A DNA stretch of 64,000 bases from JBDGPU01 sp042219525. GTDB lineage: Archaea; Halobacteriota; Halobacteria; Halobacteriales; Haloferacaceae. The stretch covers positions 25,030 through 89,029 of the forward strand of contig JBDGPU010000073.1 of assembly GCA_042219525.1 (NCBI GenBank), written 5' to 3'. The notes below the pieces were generated by a model. The model was not told the DNA's origin and did no database searches. It worked only from the letters and a program-made list of their open reading frames with translations. The translations under genes were made by a program, and so were the position numbers. Numbering within the stretch: position 1 is the stretch's first letter; each line of letters begins with the position of its first letter. Positions 1-8,865 of this stretch are shown in pieces.

Positions 1-403
1 CGACTGCGCCTCCCGCGAGCAAGGCGAGACGGTCGAGGACACCGCCCGGACGAAGTACGTCGACTCCGCCGGCAACCTCACCGACATCGGCGTCAAGTTC
101 ACCAACGTCGTCGAGGACCTCGGCGACGAGGAGGACCACGCTGTCGGGTTGTACTCCATCTCCGAGCTGCTGATGTACTGGGATCCGGAGCGGATCTACC
201 AGTTCATTCGCGTGCTCTCCTCGCAGGCGACCGGCCAGGACTGGCCCTTCGTCAGTGCCGTCGGGTCGACCGCGCACGACGAAGCCACCCTTCACACGCT
301 GTACGAACCGTTCGATCGGATCGTCGAAACGCGCGTCGACGACGAGCGGGAGTTCCGCGTCCGCGGTCGCGTCGGGGCGCCCACTGACTGGCAGGCCTTC
401 TAA
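1..403 (+). CDS. C-terminal part of a haloarchaeal RecA-like/DUF7504-type protein (5' end outside window)
   Basis: Frame 2 is open from the first base to the TAA at 401-403, so this is the 3' end of a longer gene. The visible 133 residues contain SISELLMYWDPERIYQFIRV and VGSTAHDEATLHTLYEPFDR and end in a short basic/acidic tail. This resembles the C-terminal half of haloarchaeal proteins described as KaiC/RecA-like ATPases or HTR-like proteins (DUF7504 as I recall). These are soluble proteins proposed to act in signalling, with no fixed biochemical function. The Walker motifs would lie upstream of the window and cannot be checked. The start is not visible; internal TTG/ATG codons are not credible starts because coding similarity extends upstream of them. 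Confidence 0.55.
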   Translation, partial: DCASREQGETVEDTARTKYVDSAGNLTDIGVKFTNVVEDLGDEEDHAVGLYSISELLMYWDPERIYQFIRVLSSQATGQDWPFVSAVGSTAHDEATLHTLYEPFDRIVETRVDDEREFRVRGRVGAPTDWQAF

Positions 404-1283
404 CCGCCACTCCCGAGGCTCGTCGACTGGAATCCGGTTCTCCCGGCACACTCGCTCGATAGCGGGAGCTTCGTCGTCGACCGTCGCATCGATCGCCGAT
501 TCGTCGGTCCGGGAGATTCGATATAGCGACATCCGATTTACCGACCAACAATCTCGAGATGTTTCGTGAAAACCGGGATCTGCGGACGACGGCTGCAGAC
601 GGTCGCACGGCCGTTTGCGGTTGCTTCGAGGAGCCAACCACCTTGCAGTCGTACTCCGGGGGCAGACCGAGTACAATTCAGGAAGTCAGCCACCATCGGT
701 CGAGCGATTGGTCGATCTTGGTTCGGGGCACGGCCTCTGGAAGGTCGGGATGCAAACCCAGGGTATCTCCCTGAGGAATCACCTTCTGAATGACCCCGCG
801 AGAGTGGTTGTCGATATCCACCTGACGCAGCTTCCGAAGGTCGCTTACAGAAAACCGAGAAACAGTCGCCAGCTGGTCCGAGATATTCGATAAGGTGAAA
901 GCTGCACCTCGAAGCGCGGCGCGCGGGAGATCGCCTGAAACCTACTTCTTACCCCGGTGTCGACGTCCACCCCGTTCAGCACTTTTCCTACCGCAATCTT
1001 CGCCCAGCGCATATCCCGAGTACTCCGCGGTGGCGAGTGTGAAATCCTCGATAGCAGAAGACGACCGGCAAGCTCGGAACGAACCGAGATCGCCCCTAAT
1101 TCCACCTGAAAGAATCTGCTGACGGGAAACAGCCAGTAAACCGGCGACTACGGCGGAATACCGGAGTGTTGAGTCGAACCGCTGTCGGGCTCTCGAGGAT
1201 CAATAAATCATATGCCGCGATATCAAATGATCCGAACGCGGAAGACCGGCCGACTTTTGCCCGGGCATACCGGAGCGTTCGAC
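404..1283. other. Gene-poor stretch, no supported gene
   Basis: About 880 bases between the first gene and the DUF5783-type gene. Several short frames of 60-90 codons overlap each other, but none has recognisable sequence, a ribosome site or the acidic composition of haloarchaeal proteins. I see no tRNA-like fold, tandem repeat or IS end. AT-rich words such as AATAAATCATATG near 1202-1214 may belong to the promoter of the next gene. Confidence 0.5.
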
Positions 1284-1604
1284 ATGGCCGACTTCGACCC
1301 GGAGAAATTCGAGGACAAGTACGCGAACTACTTCCAGGAGCTCCAGCGCGCGTACAAGAACGCCTTCAACCAGATGAACGAACGCTACGACTCGGACCTG
1401 ATCCACGGTATCGACCAGATGATCCTCAACGAGTCGGAACCGTTCTACGAGGATGGCGAATTCCGCGTCGAGCTCCCGGAGAACCCACGCGATCGCCTGC
1501 AGGGCGTCCTCGTCACCGACGAGAAGTTCGAGGAGACGCTGGAGACCTACGTCGAGACGATCGAATCGGAGCTGCATCGCGTATTCGGCGTCGAGAAGCC
1601 CTGA
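1284..1604 (+). CDS. DUF5783-type haloarchaeal protein
   Basis: Encodes 106 residues starting MADFDPEKFEDKYANYF and ending in VFGVEKP. The protein is strongly acidic, predicted helical, and has no membrane segment or metal motif. The block FYEDGEFRVELPENPRDRL matches my memory of the small haloarchaeal family DUF5783, whose function is unknown. I chose the ATG at 1284 rather than the upstream in-frame ATG at 1212, because the 24 extra residues are basic and unlike the family start. The gene stands alone, 83 bases before the NifU-type gene on the same strand. Confidence 0.75.
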   Translation: MADFDPEKFEDKYANYFQELQRAYKNAFNQMNERYDSDLIHGIDQMILNESEPFYEDGEFRVELPENPRDRLQGVLVTDEKFEETLETYVETIESELHRVFGVEKP

Positions 1605-1687
1605 GAAGCCCAGAAAATACGGGGGGATTACCAACATAAACGAGACCGAACCAAAGGCATAAGCCGGTTCGCCGTTAAACCACATTC

Positions 1688-2062
1688 ATGAGTACTGAAT
1701 CAGCGGACGGGGACGGCGATCTCCGCGACCGGATCACGAACTTCCTGCGGCGTAACTTCCCGCAGATTCAGATGCACGGCGGCGACGCAGCTATCAGCCA
1801 TCTCGACCGCGAGAACGGCGAAGTCCACATCCAGCTCGGTGGTGCCTGTTCCGGCTGTGGTATCTCCCCGATGACGATCCAGGCGATCAAGTCCCGGATG
1901 GTCAAGGAGATCGCGGAGATCGACACGGTCCACGCCGACACTGGCATGGATTCCGGTGCCGACGGCGACCTTGGCGGCACCGGCGGCGGTACGACGCCCT
2001 CCTTCCCCGGCGAAGGCGGCGAGGAAGCCGAGGACGACGAAGGCCCCCAGGCCCCCTTCTAA
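1688..2062 (+). CDS. NifU C-terminal-domain Fe-S cluster scaffold/carrier
   Basis: A 124-residue protein whose residues ~10-85 form a NifU-like C-terminal domain. The signature GGACSGCGIS places the CxxC pair at Cys54 and Cys57; in this family (NfuA/NifU-CTD) these cysteines hold a transient 4Fe-4S cluster passed to apo-proteins in the cytoplasm. The N-terminal IscU-like and ferredoxin domains of full NifU are absent, as in other archaeal stand-alone Nfu proteins. The C-terminal ~40 residues are a Gly/Asp/Glu-rich tail of low complexity. A TATA-like element (GGCATAAGCC, about 1656-1665) lies ~25 bases before the ATG, which would give a leaderless or nearly leaderless transcript. Confidence 0.85.
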   Translation: MSTESADGDGDLRDRITNFLRRNFPQIQMHGGDAAISHLDRENGEVHIQLGGACSGCGISPMTIQAIKSRMVKEIAEIDTVHADTGMDSGADGDLGGTGGGTTPSFPGEGGEEAEDDEGPQAPF

Positions 2063-3389
2063 CGGCACTCTTTCCCTGATTTTCACAGCGTCCCAAGTGG
2101 CGACACTGTCGTATTCCCCGGCCGCTCCGGTCCCAAATCGCGAGTGGAGGATACGAAAACGGCAAATAGACGCTGTCTAAGCGGTTTGTCGCGTTTGGGG
2201 GTTTTGCACCAGATCGATCCGCGGCGTTTCTCAAACGGCATACCGCTATATAGAATATCGGAACCAGGCCGTTCGCGGCGATCGAAGACGACGAGACATC
2301 AACGGGGGAGAGTGAGTTCTCTCGTCCAGGTGTCGGGCGAAGACCACCGATAGTCCGGAACGACGGAGCCGGAGCTGTCCTGACGGCTCGGCTTAGCGAG
2401 TTGCGGTCCCAGGAGTTCACGACGTTGGGGCACCTACCCACAGATCGAGGTCTCCGGCCGTCTCGAATTTTTCCTCGTAGCGGCGGTCCCTGAGACTCGC
2501 CCCTCGAGAACTGTGAGTACAGGTGGTACGACACACAGCCGGATTCAGGTCGGTCTGAAAGGAAGATCAGCGGGTTAAGGCCCGTAAATCACCGCTTTCG
2601 GTCCGTTTCGGTCGGTTCCCGCTGGGCTCCGGATCCCCGATGCGAGCGCTTTTTGTTATAGCATTATCCGATTTATGCCCTCGATAGATAGTCGAACCCC
2701 GACATTGTCGAAACCCTCCTTTAAGAAGGTATACAGCGGTTTATTGGCTATTTTAAACAGCCTAAGCAGCTACGGACCGGGAGATGGCCGTCACAAAGGA
2801 GGGGACAGCGCGATTTGCAGAGCGCCTTCAACGTGCCTGGAAACGAGGACAGCCACGCATTTTCGGCAAATCGCAAAACGTGAACAACGGTCCGAGCTAA
2901 GGAAGGTAAATCAGCAATGGAACACTTCTGGCGGCACACTGTCGATCCGACTCCGTTTCGGGGCGATCGGGAGCGAGAAGGGATTCTTGGAAGCCGTAGT
3001 CGCCTCGGGCAATTAGCCAGATCATGGCGACCACCTGTGTCGAGCTCACCCCGAGGGTGAAGCCGCCTATCCGGCGGTCGTCTCGAGACGTTCTGGTAAA
3101 CTACCATCGTGCGTAGGCCGGTCCGATAGCAAAACCGGCACCGTTGCTCGCGGGATGAGGGGTTTCAGCAGCGTCACGTTCGGGCACCCATCTTTCCGAC
3201 GAGCATACAGCTTCCCCTTTCACGAGGCGAGACCGTTTCGTCTGCGGATAGCCGAGTTTCTTTATAAGTGGAGGCCAGATCGGCCCTGAAAGGCTCTTCT
3301 CGTGGCGATTCTGTGCTCCAGCGCCGAAGGCGTGGAAAGCGTCATAAATCAAATATCGCTATATCAAATCTTGCCAACTGACCCCTACA
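2063..3389. other. Long intergenic stretch before IS copy 1, no supported gene
   Basis: About 1.3 kb with only short frames of non-haloarchaeal composition. The longest (2675-3016 +, 113 codons) is Ser/Arg-rich, lacks recognisable motifs and has no upstream ribosome site, so I do not call it. AT-rich patches occur around 2238-2262 and 2655-2680. The stretch ends at the left boundary of the insertion sequence. It could be decayed accessory DNA, but no parent gene can be named. Confidence 0.5.
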
Positions 3390-5182
3390 CAGTTTCGGAG
3401 GATAGGCCAGTTTCGGGTCGAACCTCCGCCAGTTCGAGATCTATATCCCAACGAAGCGCTCGATTCCTACCTACCCTGAACGAGATAATCGAACGAGCAT
3501 GAGAAATTGCGCGGATTTTGGGGCTACTAGAGAGCGTCGCCACTCCCGAGTGGCGAACCCGGTGGAGAATCGGTCGCTCAGTCAGGCGGTATCAATGCCG
3601 ATGCGACGATCTCGCCACACTCACCCGCGGTCAGCACGGGCGCGTAGTCCATTTCGCCATCGACGCCCGCTTTCAGCAGGAAGTCCGTGAGCCGCCAGAT
3701 ATTGTAGAGCAGCACCGCGAACACGAAGTAGAACAACCGCACACGGTAGTCCTTCGAGGAGGTCTTCGCGAGGAAATCACCCTTGATGGACTTGTACTCG
3801 TTCTCGATTTGCCACCGGCGACTGTAGCGCCGACAGAACGTCTCAGCCTCGTCTGGCCCGACTCGGAGATTCGTTGCGAACACCGTTGTTCCCTCGCCGC
3901 TCGTCGAGGGTACATACAAAAACCGCATCGGGTGTGACCCTGCCTCCACATGGACGGATGCCGATTCAACAGCGACTTCCTGGTCATCCTCTTCCATCCG
4001 CTCTATCACCTCGCGTTCGGAGCTGGTGATGCGCCTCGGGATGAGGTAGTTCACATTCAGGTTCGAGAGCGTCTGAAACACCCGCATCGAGTCGAACTCC
4101 CGGTCACACAGGACCGTTTCGATGGGAACGTGCTCTTTCGCGTGTCGAACGAGACGGCGAACAACGCGGTGGATCTGGTTCGGCGGGTTCTCGTCCCACG
4201 CCGAGCTCTCTCGCACCGGCTCAACTGCGAGGACGAGCGGGCTGTTCCGCCCGATGATCGAGAGGGTCGCAAACTTGAACGCCCGACCCTCGCCGTCTTT
4301 CGTCCCGCTCACCATCGGCATCTCCTCGACATCCCCATAGTAGGGAATGGTCGTGATGTCGATGGCGGCAGTAACAGGCCGGCGGAACGATGCTTCCGAG
4401 GCGATGACCGAGAGCAAGCGGTCCGTCGTCTCATTAAATCCGTTCACGAGATCTTTGGGCTCAAATTGCTTGACGGCGCGGAGGTGCGTGTCGCCATGTG
4501 GTCCATACTCCTCGCCTCGTCGATACTGGAAGCGCGCGGCTCCCTGGGCGGTGCCACAGCTGACCATCCCCATGAAGGTCTGTAACTCGAAGAATCGCGT
4601 GTCCTCGTAAGATGCGTTCGCGCCACGCCCAGAGTCGAAGTAGCCGAAGGCGTGATCACGCGCGAGTCGCGTCGTCTGGACGATCTCGTCCTGTGAGAAC
4701 GATTCATCCTCCGCTGAGTCCGCCTCTACTGGAGGCTCGTCAACTATCTCTGCCTTGAGGCGCACCTCGGGGGCAGGGATGTTGAAATCCTGGACTTCTT
4801 TGACCACGAAGTGAGCTGCCGTCTGGACGTACTCGTGGACAGCGTCGTCGAATCGATTCCGCCACGCCCGCGAGAACGCCGATTCGTCGGGCACTCGACT
4901 GAACCCGAAGATTGTTGCCACTTCCGGTTGCCGGGTCAGTCGTCGTACGAACTCGGCATACGATTCCCCTGTAATCTCCATGAAAACGAACGCGAGAACC
5001 ATCGCGCGAAATGAGAGGGGAGCAGGATGCCACGCTGGATAGCCATCTTCGATAGCATCAATCGAGTGGTCTACATTCTCGAACGCTGTGACGAGATCGG
5101 TATCTTCCACCCTATTCCGAATACCAATACCGATTTGAAACGCCTCACAGAGATAACGGCTCCGAGGACATTCACAGGCCAT
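3390..5182 (-). mobile_element. IS4-superfamily insertion sequence, copy 1
   Basis: Homology to the second copy begins at CAGTTTCGGAGGATAGGCC (3390) and runs through a conserved ~190-base non-coding block into the transposase gene at 3578. The block carries AGTTTCGG twice. On the right, homology to copy 2 stops close to the transposase start, so the right terminus is not resolved. No matching terminal inverted repeat or target duplication could be found by eye. Copy 1 abuts the iron island: its transposase start lies only 54 bases from the start of the first flavoprotein gene. Confidence 0.7.
3578..5182 (-). CDS. IS4-superfamily (ISH3-like) DDE transposase
   Basis: Encodes 534 residues. The catalytic triad is visible in family context: first Asp in AIDITTIPYYGD, second Asp in VLCDREFDSMRVF, and the Glu inside YSRRWQIENEYKSIK, which fits the IS4-type Y-x2-R-x3-E-x6-K signature. 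The N-terminal ~130 residues would form the DNA-binding part. The protein aligns almost end to end with the transposase at 16276-17901, but its first ~10 residues differ. No frameshift or stop is seen, so the enzyme may be active. ISH3-like assignment is inference from the YREK motif and haloarchaeal host; the size is larger than classical ISH3 transposases. Confidence 0.85.
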   Translation of the reverse strand: MACECPRSRYLCEAFQIGIGIRNRVEDTDLVTAFENVDHSIDAIEDGYPAWHPAPLSFRAMVLAFVFMEITGESYAEFVRRLTRQPEVATIFGFSRVPDESAFSRAWRNRFDDAVHEYVQTAAHFVVKEVQDFNIPAPEVRLKAEIVDEPPVEADSAEDESFSQDEIVQTTRLARDHAFGYFDSGRGANASYEDTRFFELQTFMGMVSCGTAQGAARFQYRRGEEYGPHGDTHLRAVKQFEPKDLVNGFNETTDRLLSVIASEASFRRPVTAAIDITTIPYYGDVEEMPMVSGTKDGEGRAFKFATLSIIGRNSPLVLAVEPVRESSAWDENPPNQIHRVVRRLVRHAKEHVPIETVLCDREFDSMRVFQTLSNLNVNYLIPRRITSSEREVIERMEEDDQEVAVESASVHVEAGSHPMRFLYVPSTSGEGTTVFATNLRVGPDEAETFCRRYSRRWQIENEYKSIKGDFLAKTSSKDYRVRLFYFVFAVLLYNIWRLTDFLLKAGVDGEMDYAPVLTAGECGEIVASALIPPD

Positions 5183-5214
5183 ACTATAAATAGCAAATCG
5201 GAGAGTTTTACTTT

Positions 5215-5228
5215 TTAGGCTGGCCTAA
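5215..5228. promoter_or_regulatory. DtxR/IdeR-type iron box upstream of flavoprotein gene 1
   Basis: TTAGGCTGGCCTAA, an inverted repeat matching the TTAGGC-N2-GCCTAA form of DtxR/IdeR operators. It ends 8 bases before the ATG at 5237, so a bound repressor would cover the transcription start. This is one of five such boxes in the island. Confidence 0.75.
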
Positions 5229-5236
5229 TTCTATCT

Positions 5237-6136
5237 ATGACGAACGAGTCCCATCCAGTAGTAACGGAGGAATATGATGTCGTTATAGTTGGCGGTGGAA
5301 TCGGAGGGGTTACAGTTGGTGTTTTTACGAGTCGATACGGGCTCTCCACACTAATTCTGGATCGCGGTCGGTCATCGCTGGGCCGGATCGCACATCTGGA
5401 GAACTTCCCCGGCTTCCCTGCTGGAATCGATATACCAACATTCCATAAACTTTTGCACGCACAGGCCGAGCGTGCCGGTTGTGAGGTAACGCGTGAGAAG
5501 GCCGTGTCAGCAGCACAGACAGCAGACGGCTTTCGTATTGAAACTGAAACGGGAGATGGGTATGCGACTAAATCGCTCGTCGCGGCGGCGAAGTACGGAC
5601 GAGAATGGCTCGAAACACTCGACGAGGGAGAATTTCTGGGAGCCGATGGGGAGGTCAATATCAATTGGGAAGAGCACAAACGCTACGGTCGAACATCAGT
5701 AGATGGACTCTATTTTGCTGGCCGACTCGGGACGGCTGAGGACCAAGTCGTGGTCGCCGCCGGACAAGCGGGCGAGACTGCGCTCGGGCTGATCCATGAC
5801 ATGCGACGCGACGAGGGTTTGCCCGAGGACCTCGCAACTCACTATACTGACTGGGTGTTCGTTGAAGGGTCTATCATCGACGGTGATTGGGAGGAGCACG
5901 TCCGGAAGGAGTTCCCAGAACGGGTCAAAAACGCCGACCTCTCCGAAGCACGTTTCGATGAGTTACAGTCACAGTACGTCAAGCGGAAGGTGGAGCAAGC
6001 GATCTCACCGGCTGAACAGCGCGAGCGGCGTCGGCGAGGCCACCGACGTCTTGTAGAACACCTTGACGACGATGCGGTACTCGAACGAGCCGAGGAGATC
6101 AAAGCGGAACGATCGTCTGGACCGGACGACGAGTGA
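5237..6136 (+). CDS. Iron-regulated FAD protein, thioredoxin-reductase-like without NADPH domain (copy 1)
   Basis: A 299-residue protein. A Rossmann FAD motif VVIVGGGIGG sits near the N-terminus (about residues 15-24), followed by the TrxR-like LENFPGFPAGI block. The C-terminal FAD-closing segment is VDGLYFAGRLGTAEDQVVVAAGQ. Between them, the NADPH-binding domain and its CxxC, which canonical thioredoxin reductase carries, are missing. The last ~100 residues are a charged helical tail (QRERRRRGHRR). Role is unknown; the iron box upstream and the convergent substrate-binding gene 20 bases downstream suggest handling of imported ferric-siderophore or heme iron, perhaps reductive release. That is inference. 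A paralogue lies at 12994-13731. Confidence 0.75.
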   Translation: MTNESHPVVTEEYDVVIVGGGIGGVTVGVFTSRYGLSTLILDRGRSSLGRIAHLENFPGFPAGIDIPTFHKLLHAQAERAGCEVTREKAVSAAQTADGFRIETETGDGYATKSLVAAAKYGREWLETLDEGEFLGADGEVNINWEEHKRYGRTSVDGLYFAGRLGTAEDQVVVAAGQAGETALGLIHDMRRDEGLPEDLATHYTDWVFVEGSIIDGDWEEHVRKEFPERVKNADLSEARFDELQSQYVKRKVEQAISPAEQRERRRRGHRRLVEHLDDDAVLERAEEIKAERSSGPDDE

Positions 6137-6156
6137 CTATCGGTTGGGAGGGGACT

Positions 6157-7362
6157 TTAGAAGTCCCCGTTGACGATGTCCGAAACGCGTTGTCTATCAA
6201 ATAGCTCTTCATCACTTGTGACCTCTCCGAATTCGCCGGGGAAGAGCTGCTGGGCAGCCCGCTCAGTCAGGAAGAGGTTGTGGATCGGACCCTGATAGAG
6301 ATAGCCGCCGCGGTAGACTCGACCGTTCTGTACTGCCGTCAGTTCGCTGCCAACGGGGTGGTCTTTCATATACGCCAGCACAGTATCGCGGAACTCCTGT
6401 GCGGTCTTCCGCTCGTGACCGCGCACGAGGAGCACATCCGGGTCAACTTCGAGCAGGTTCTCGTAGTCGAGTTCACCACGATTTTCGGTGCTAAGATTCT
6501 CGATACCGGTTCCTGCGAGGGCGTCAGGCACACCGAGATCGTTCCACTGTTTCTTGCTCGTCCCTTGATCGGTAAGTCGGTACGGGGAGAACGTTTCTGG
6601 TGAATTTGTTCCCTCGAATACCAGCATCACGCTCGGCCGTTCGCTCGCCGGTGGCATCCGCGCCTGAATATCAGCGATGAAGTCATCGTGGAACTGTTTG
6701 AACGCCTGGTACCGCTCCTGTTCTTGGAACATTTCGGCTACCTTCTCGAAAGCTTCGTATAGAGAGTAGTACCGATAGTCGTGCCATCCATCCGACCGGC
6801 GGAAAATCAGATTAGCAAAGAACGGACCCACGTTCTCGCTGATCTCCTCGATGTCTGACTGGTCCCAGTCGAACCAATTAATTAACATCTGCGGATCGTA
6901 CATATGAACATCGCTGTCGAGTGCGTAGAACTGCTCCTTGGTCCGAACCTCAGGATTAGATTCGATGACATCCCGGTCGATGCTCACGCCGTCGAGTTCC
7001 TCGTAGGGGTAGGTGTAGTAACGGTCCGCGCCGCCGATTCCCGTAATTCCATCTGCCTTGCCGAGCGCGACGGCCATATCAGCGTAATCGCCGCTATACG
7101 GCGCCCACGTTTCAGGAACTGACTCGAACTGTACCTCGCCCATCGGCTCCATCGTCACTGAATAGCTAGTTGACTCTGGAGTAGAGGTCTCTTCAGAAGT
7201 GTCAGTAGGTTCCTCGGTTGATGTTTCCGTCGGGGTGGATTCGGTATCAGATCCAAATACACCGGCACAACCCGCGAGCAATCCGCTACCTGCAACAGCG
7301 CCGCCGTACTTGAGGACATCTCGCCGCGTCGGTACCTTCTGTGAGCCGTTATGGTCGCCCAT
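6157..7362 (-). CDS. Tat-exported lipoprotein, siderophore/iron substrate-binding protein (copy 1)
   Basis: A 401-residue ABC-type (FepB/BtuF-like) binding protein. The N-terminus has a twin-arginine motif TRRDVLKYGG followed by the lipobox LLAGC, then a Thr/Ser/Glu-rich linker of ~45 residues, as is usual for haloarchaeal lipoproteins anchored outside the membrane. The rest shows the class III binding-protein pattern, with DPDVLLVRGHE near the C-terminal lobe. It should deliver a ferric siderophore or similar chelate to the permease encoded at 7735. It is a clear paralogue of the protein at 11737-12990 (shared RYxYYSLYE/LWE, VGSELxAVQNxRVY and QRVxDIxNGD blocks). Two iron boxes lie directly before its start, so it is probably repressed by iron. 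Confidence 0.85.
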   Translation of the reverse strand: MGDHNGSQKVPTRRDVLKYGGAVAGSGLLAGCAGVFGSDTESTPTETSTEEPTDTSEETSTPESTSYSVTMEPMGEVQFESVPETWAPYSGDYADMAVALGKADGITGIGGADRYYTYPYEELDGVSIDRDVIESNPEVRTKEQFYALDSDVHMYDPQMLINWFDWDQSDIEEISENVGPFFANLIFRRSDGWHDYRYYSLYEAFEKVAEMFQEQERYQAFKQFHDDFIADIQARMPPASERPSVMLVFEGTNSPETFSPYRLTDQGTSKKQWNDLGVPDALAGTGIENLSTENRGELDYENLLEVDPDVLLVRGHERKTAQEFRDTVLAYMKDHPVGSELTAVQNGRVYRGGYLYQGPIHNLFLTERAAQQLFPGEFGEVTSDEELFDRQRVSDIVNGDF

Positions 7363-7367
7363 AGGTT

Positions 7368-7381
7368 TTAGGCCTGCCTAA
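7368..7381. promoter_or_regulatory. Iron box, proximal, before substrate-binding gene 1
   Basis: TTAGGCCTGCCTAA, imperfect palindrome, 5 bases upstream of the minus-strand ATG at 7362. It would overlap the transcription start of a leaderless transcript. Confidence 0.75.
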
Positions 7382-7401
7382 TTCTATTTAACCTTGCTGA
7401 T

Positions 7402-7415
7402 TTAGGCCAACCTAA
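7402..7415. promoter_or_regulatory. Iron box, distal, before substrate-binding gene 1
   Basis: TTAGGCCAACCTAA, 34 bases centre-to-centre from the proximal box. The double site is unique in this window and could allow cooperative repressor binding. Confidence 0.7.
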
Positions 7416-7656
7416 AAGGTGTGCCGAGTGGATCCTTTATCTCGACATAAACAGGCTCGATATCTAGATAGTCATATCCCTCGAATTTAGTAAACAGTTT
7501 CCAATGCGCGGTATTTGGCTGTTGAGGTATACTGAAGATTGGAATCTGAGGACTGCATAACTGATACTATCTCTTCCCGAGCCTTTAGAACGTCATGTTG
7601 GGACCGACTCTGTCGTAACTAATTGACTCCACTATAACCAAAACCCCTATATGAGT

Positions 7657-7670
7657 TTAGGCTACCCTAA
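7657..7670. promoter_or_regulatory. Iron box before the permease operon
   Basis: TTAGGCTACCCTAA, 6 bases before an ATG (7677) that opens a 22-codon frame and 64 bases before the permease ATG. The box-to-ATG spacing matches that of the other iron-box genes. Confidence 0.7.
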
Positions 7671-7676
7671 AACATA

Positions 7677-7745
7677 ATGGGATATTCGTCCTCAAACGCA
7701 CGGAAGAACTCGATACAAGAGAGGAGGTCGACAAATGGTGACTGA
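7677..7745 (+). CDS. Possible 22-codon leader ORF of the permease operon
   Basis: ATG at 7677 lies at the same distance from its iron box as the annotated starts of the neighbouring iron genes, so a leaderless transcript would begin with it. It encodes MGYSSSNARKNSIQERRSTN plus Gly-Asp and stops at TGA 7743-7745, overlapping the permease ATG (7735) in another frame. The ribosome site GAGGAGG of the permease (7721-7727) lies inside it. Translation of the short frame could therefore affect permease initiation. It may also simply be a 5' leader; there is no direct evidence of translation. Confidence 0.4.
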   Translation: MGYSSSNARKNSIQERRSTNGD

Positions 7746-8865
7746 AAGCACAGCCAGTTCAGAATCCCCTAGCTGGCGCGACCAGTGGTTCAACAGGTTC
7801 GACGGCTCGCTCATCAGCCTCTGTCTCGGTAGTCTTGCCGTCATCGTCGGTGGCGGGCTTGTCCAGGTAAGCTTTGGTGCATATTCGATGACCATCGTCG
7901 AGGCCTGGCATGCCGTTTTCAATTTCGAGGTCATTTTCAACGCTCAGGCATGGGAGGCATTCTTGCTCAGCACAGAGGTTCCCGAAATGAACAACCGGAG
8001 CCTCATCGTCTGGAACATTCGGCTCCCCCGTGTGTTCGTCGCCATCTTGGTCGGGATGAACCTCGCCGTCTCAGGTGCTATCTTTCAGGCGGTCACGCGC
8101 AACGAACTCGCTAGCCCGTTCATCCTCGGTGTCTCCTCTGGTGCCGGGTTGATGATCCTGCTCACGCTCATCATCTTTTCTGGCCTTTCGGCGTTTCTGC
8201 CACTCATCGCCTCCATCGGCGGGGCGGTCGCATTCCTCATCGTCTACACCATCGCGTGGAAAGGCGGGACATCACCGGTCCGGCTCGTCCTCGCTGGTGT
8301 CATCGTCAGCACCGTTTTCGGGTCAGTGCAGACAGCGCTATTCTTTTTCGCCAGTGATATCGGCGTCGTCCAATCGGCCATCTCTTGGACCACCGGCTCC
8401 CTCACGGGGACGGACTGGGAGCAGGTGCGGATGGCACTGCCATGGACCGTCTTAGCAATGGTACTGGCACTGCTCAGTTCTCGCCAGCTGAACGTACTCC
8501 TGCTTGGCGAGAACACAGCAAAATCACTCGGGATGAGCGTCGAGAAGGTCCGTTTCGCATTGTCAGGCGTAGCTGTCCTTGCGGCGGCCGCGAGCATCGC
8601 CGTCGCGGGGATCGTCGGCTTCGTTGGGCTCATCGTTCCGCATATGGTCCGTAATGTCGTCGGAAGCGATTACAAACAGTTGATCGTCGGCTGTGTGTTC
8701 GCCGGCCCAGCCCTAATGGTCGCTGCCGACGTGGGCGCTCGACTCGGCTTCCAGATGCTGACAGGATCAATGGGCCAGATGCCGGTTGGCATCGTCACCG
8801 GATTGGTTGGTGGACCGTATTTCCTCTACCTGATGCGCAAGCAAGACAAGATGGGTGAAATCTGA
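7735..8865 (+). CDS. FecCD-family siderophore/iron ABC permease
   Basis: A 376-residue polytopic membrane protein with roughly nine to ten hydrophobic segments. It carries the FecCD-type blocks RLPRVFVAILVGMNLAVSGA and GFVGLIVPHMVRN, the latter being the region that contacts the ATPase. The start at ATG 7735 has a good ribosome site GAGGAGG seven bases upstream. The gene is first in a three-gene operon: its stop overlaps the ATPase start as TGATG. With substrate-binding proteins encoded on both sides, it is the membrane channel of the importer. The N-terminal ~25 residues are hydrophilic. Confidence 0.9.
   Translation: MVTESTASSESPSWRDQWFNRFDGSLISLCLGSLAVIVGGGLVQVSFGAYSMTIVEAWHAVFNFEVIFNAQAWEAFLLSTEVPEMNNRSLIVWNIRLPRVFVAILVGMNLAVSGAIFQAVTRNELASPFILGVSSGAGLMILLTLIIFSGLSAFLPLIASIGGAVAFLIVYTIAWKGGTSPVRLVLAGVIVSTVFGSVQTALFFFASDIGVVQSAISWTTGSLTGTDWEQVRMALPWTVLAMVLALLSSRQLNVLLLGENTAKSLGMSVEKVRFALSGVAVLAAAASIAVAGIVGFVGLIVPHMVRNVVGSDYKQLIVGCVFAGPALMVAADVGARLGFQMLTGSMGQMPVGIVTGLVGGPYFLYLMRKQDKMGEI

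Noticed and set aside
2675..3016. 113-codon gene in the gap before IS copy 1
   Set aside because: No ribosome site, no family motif, composition not haloarchaeal.
5183..5236. Terminal inverted repeat of IS copy 1 on the right
   Set aside because: I searched for the reverse complement of the left end (GGCCTATCCTCCGAAACTG) near both right ends and did not find it; the palindrome there is the iron box.
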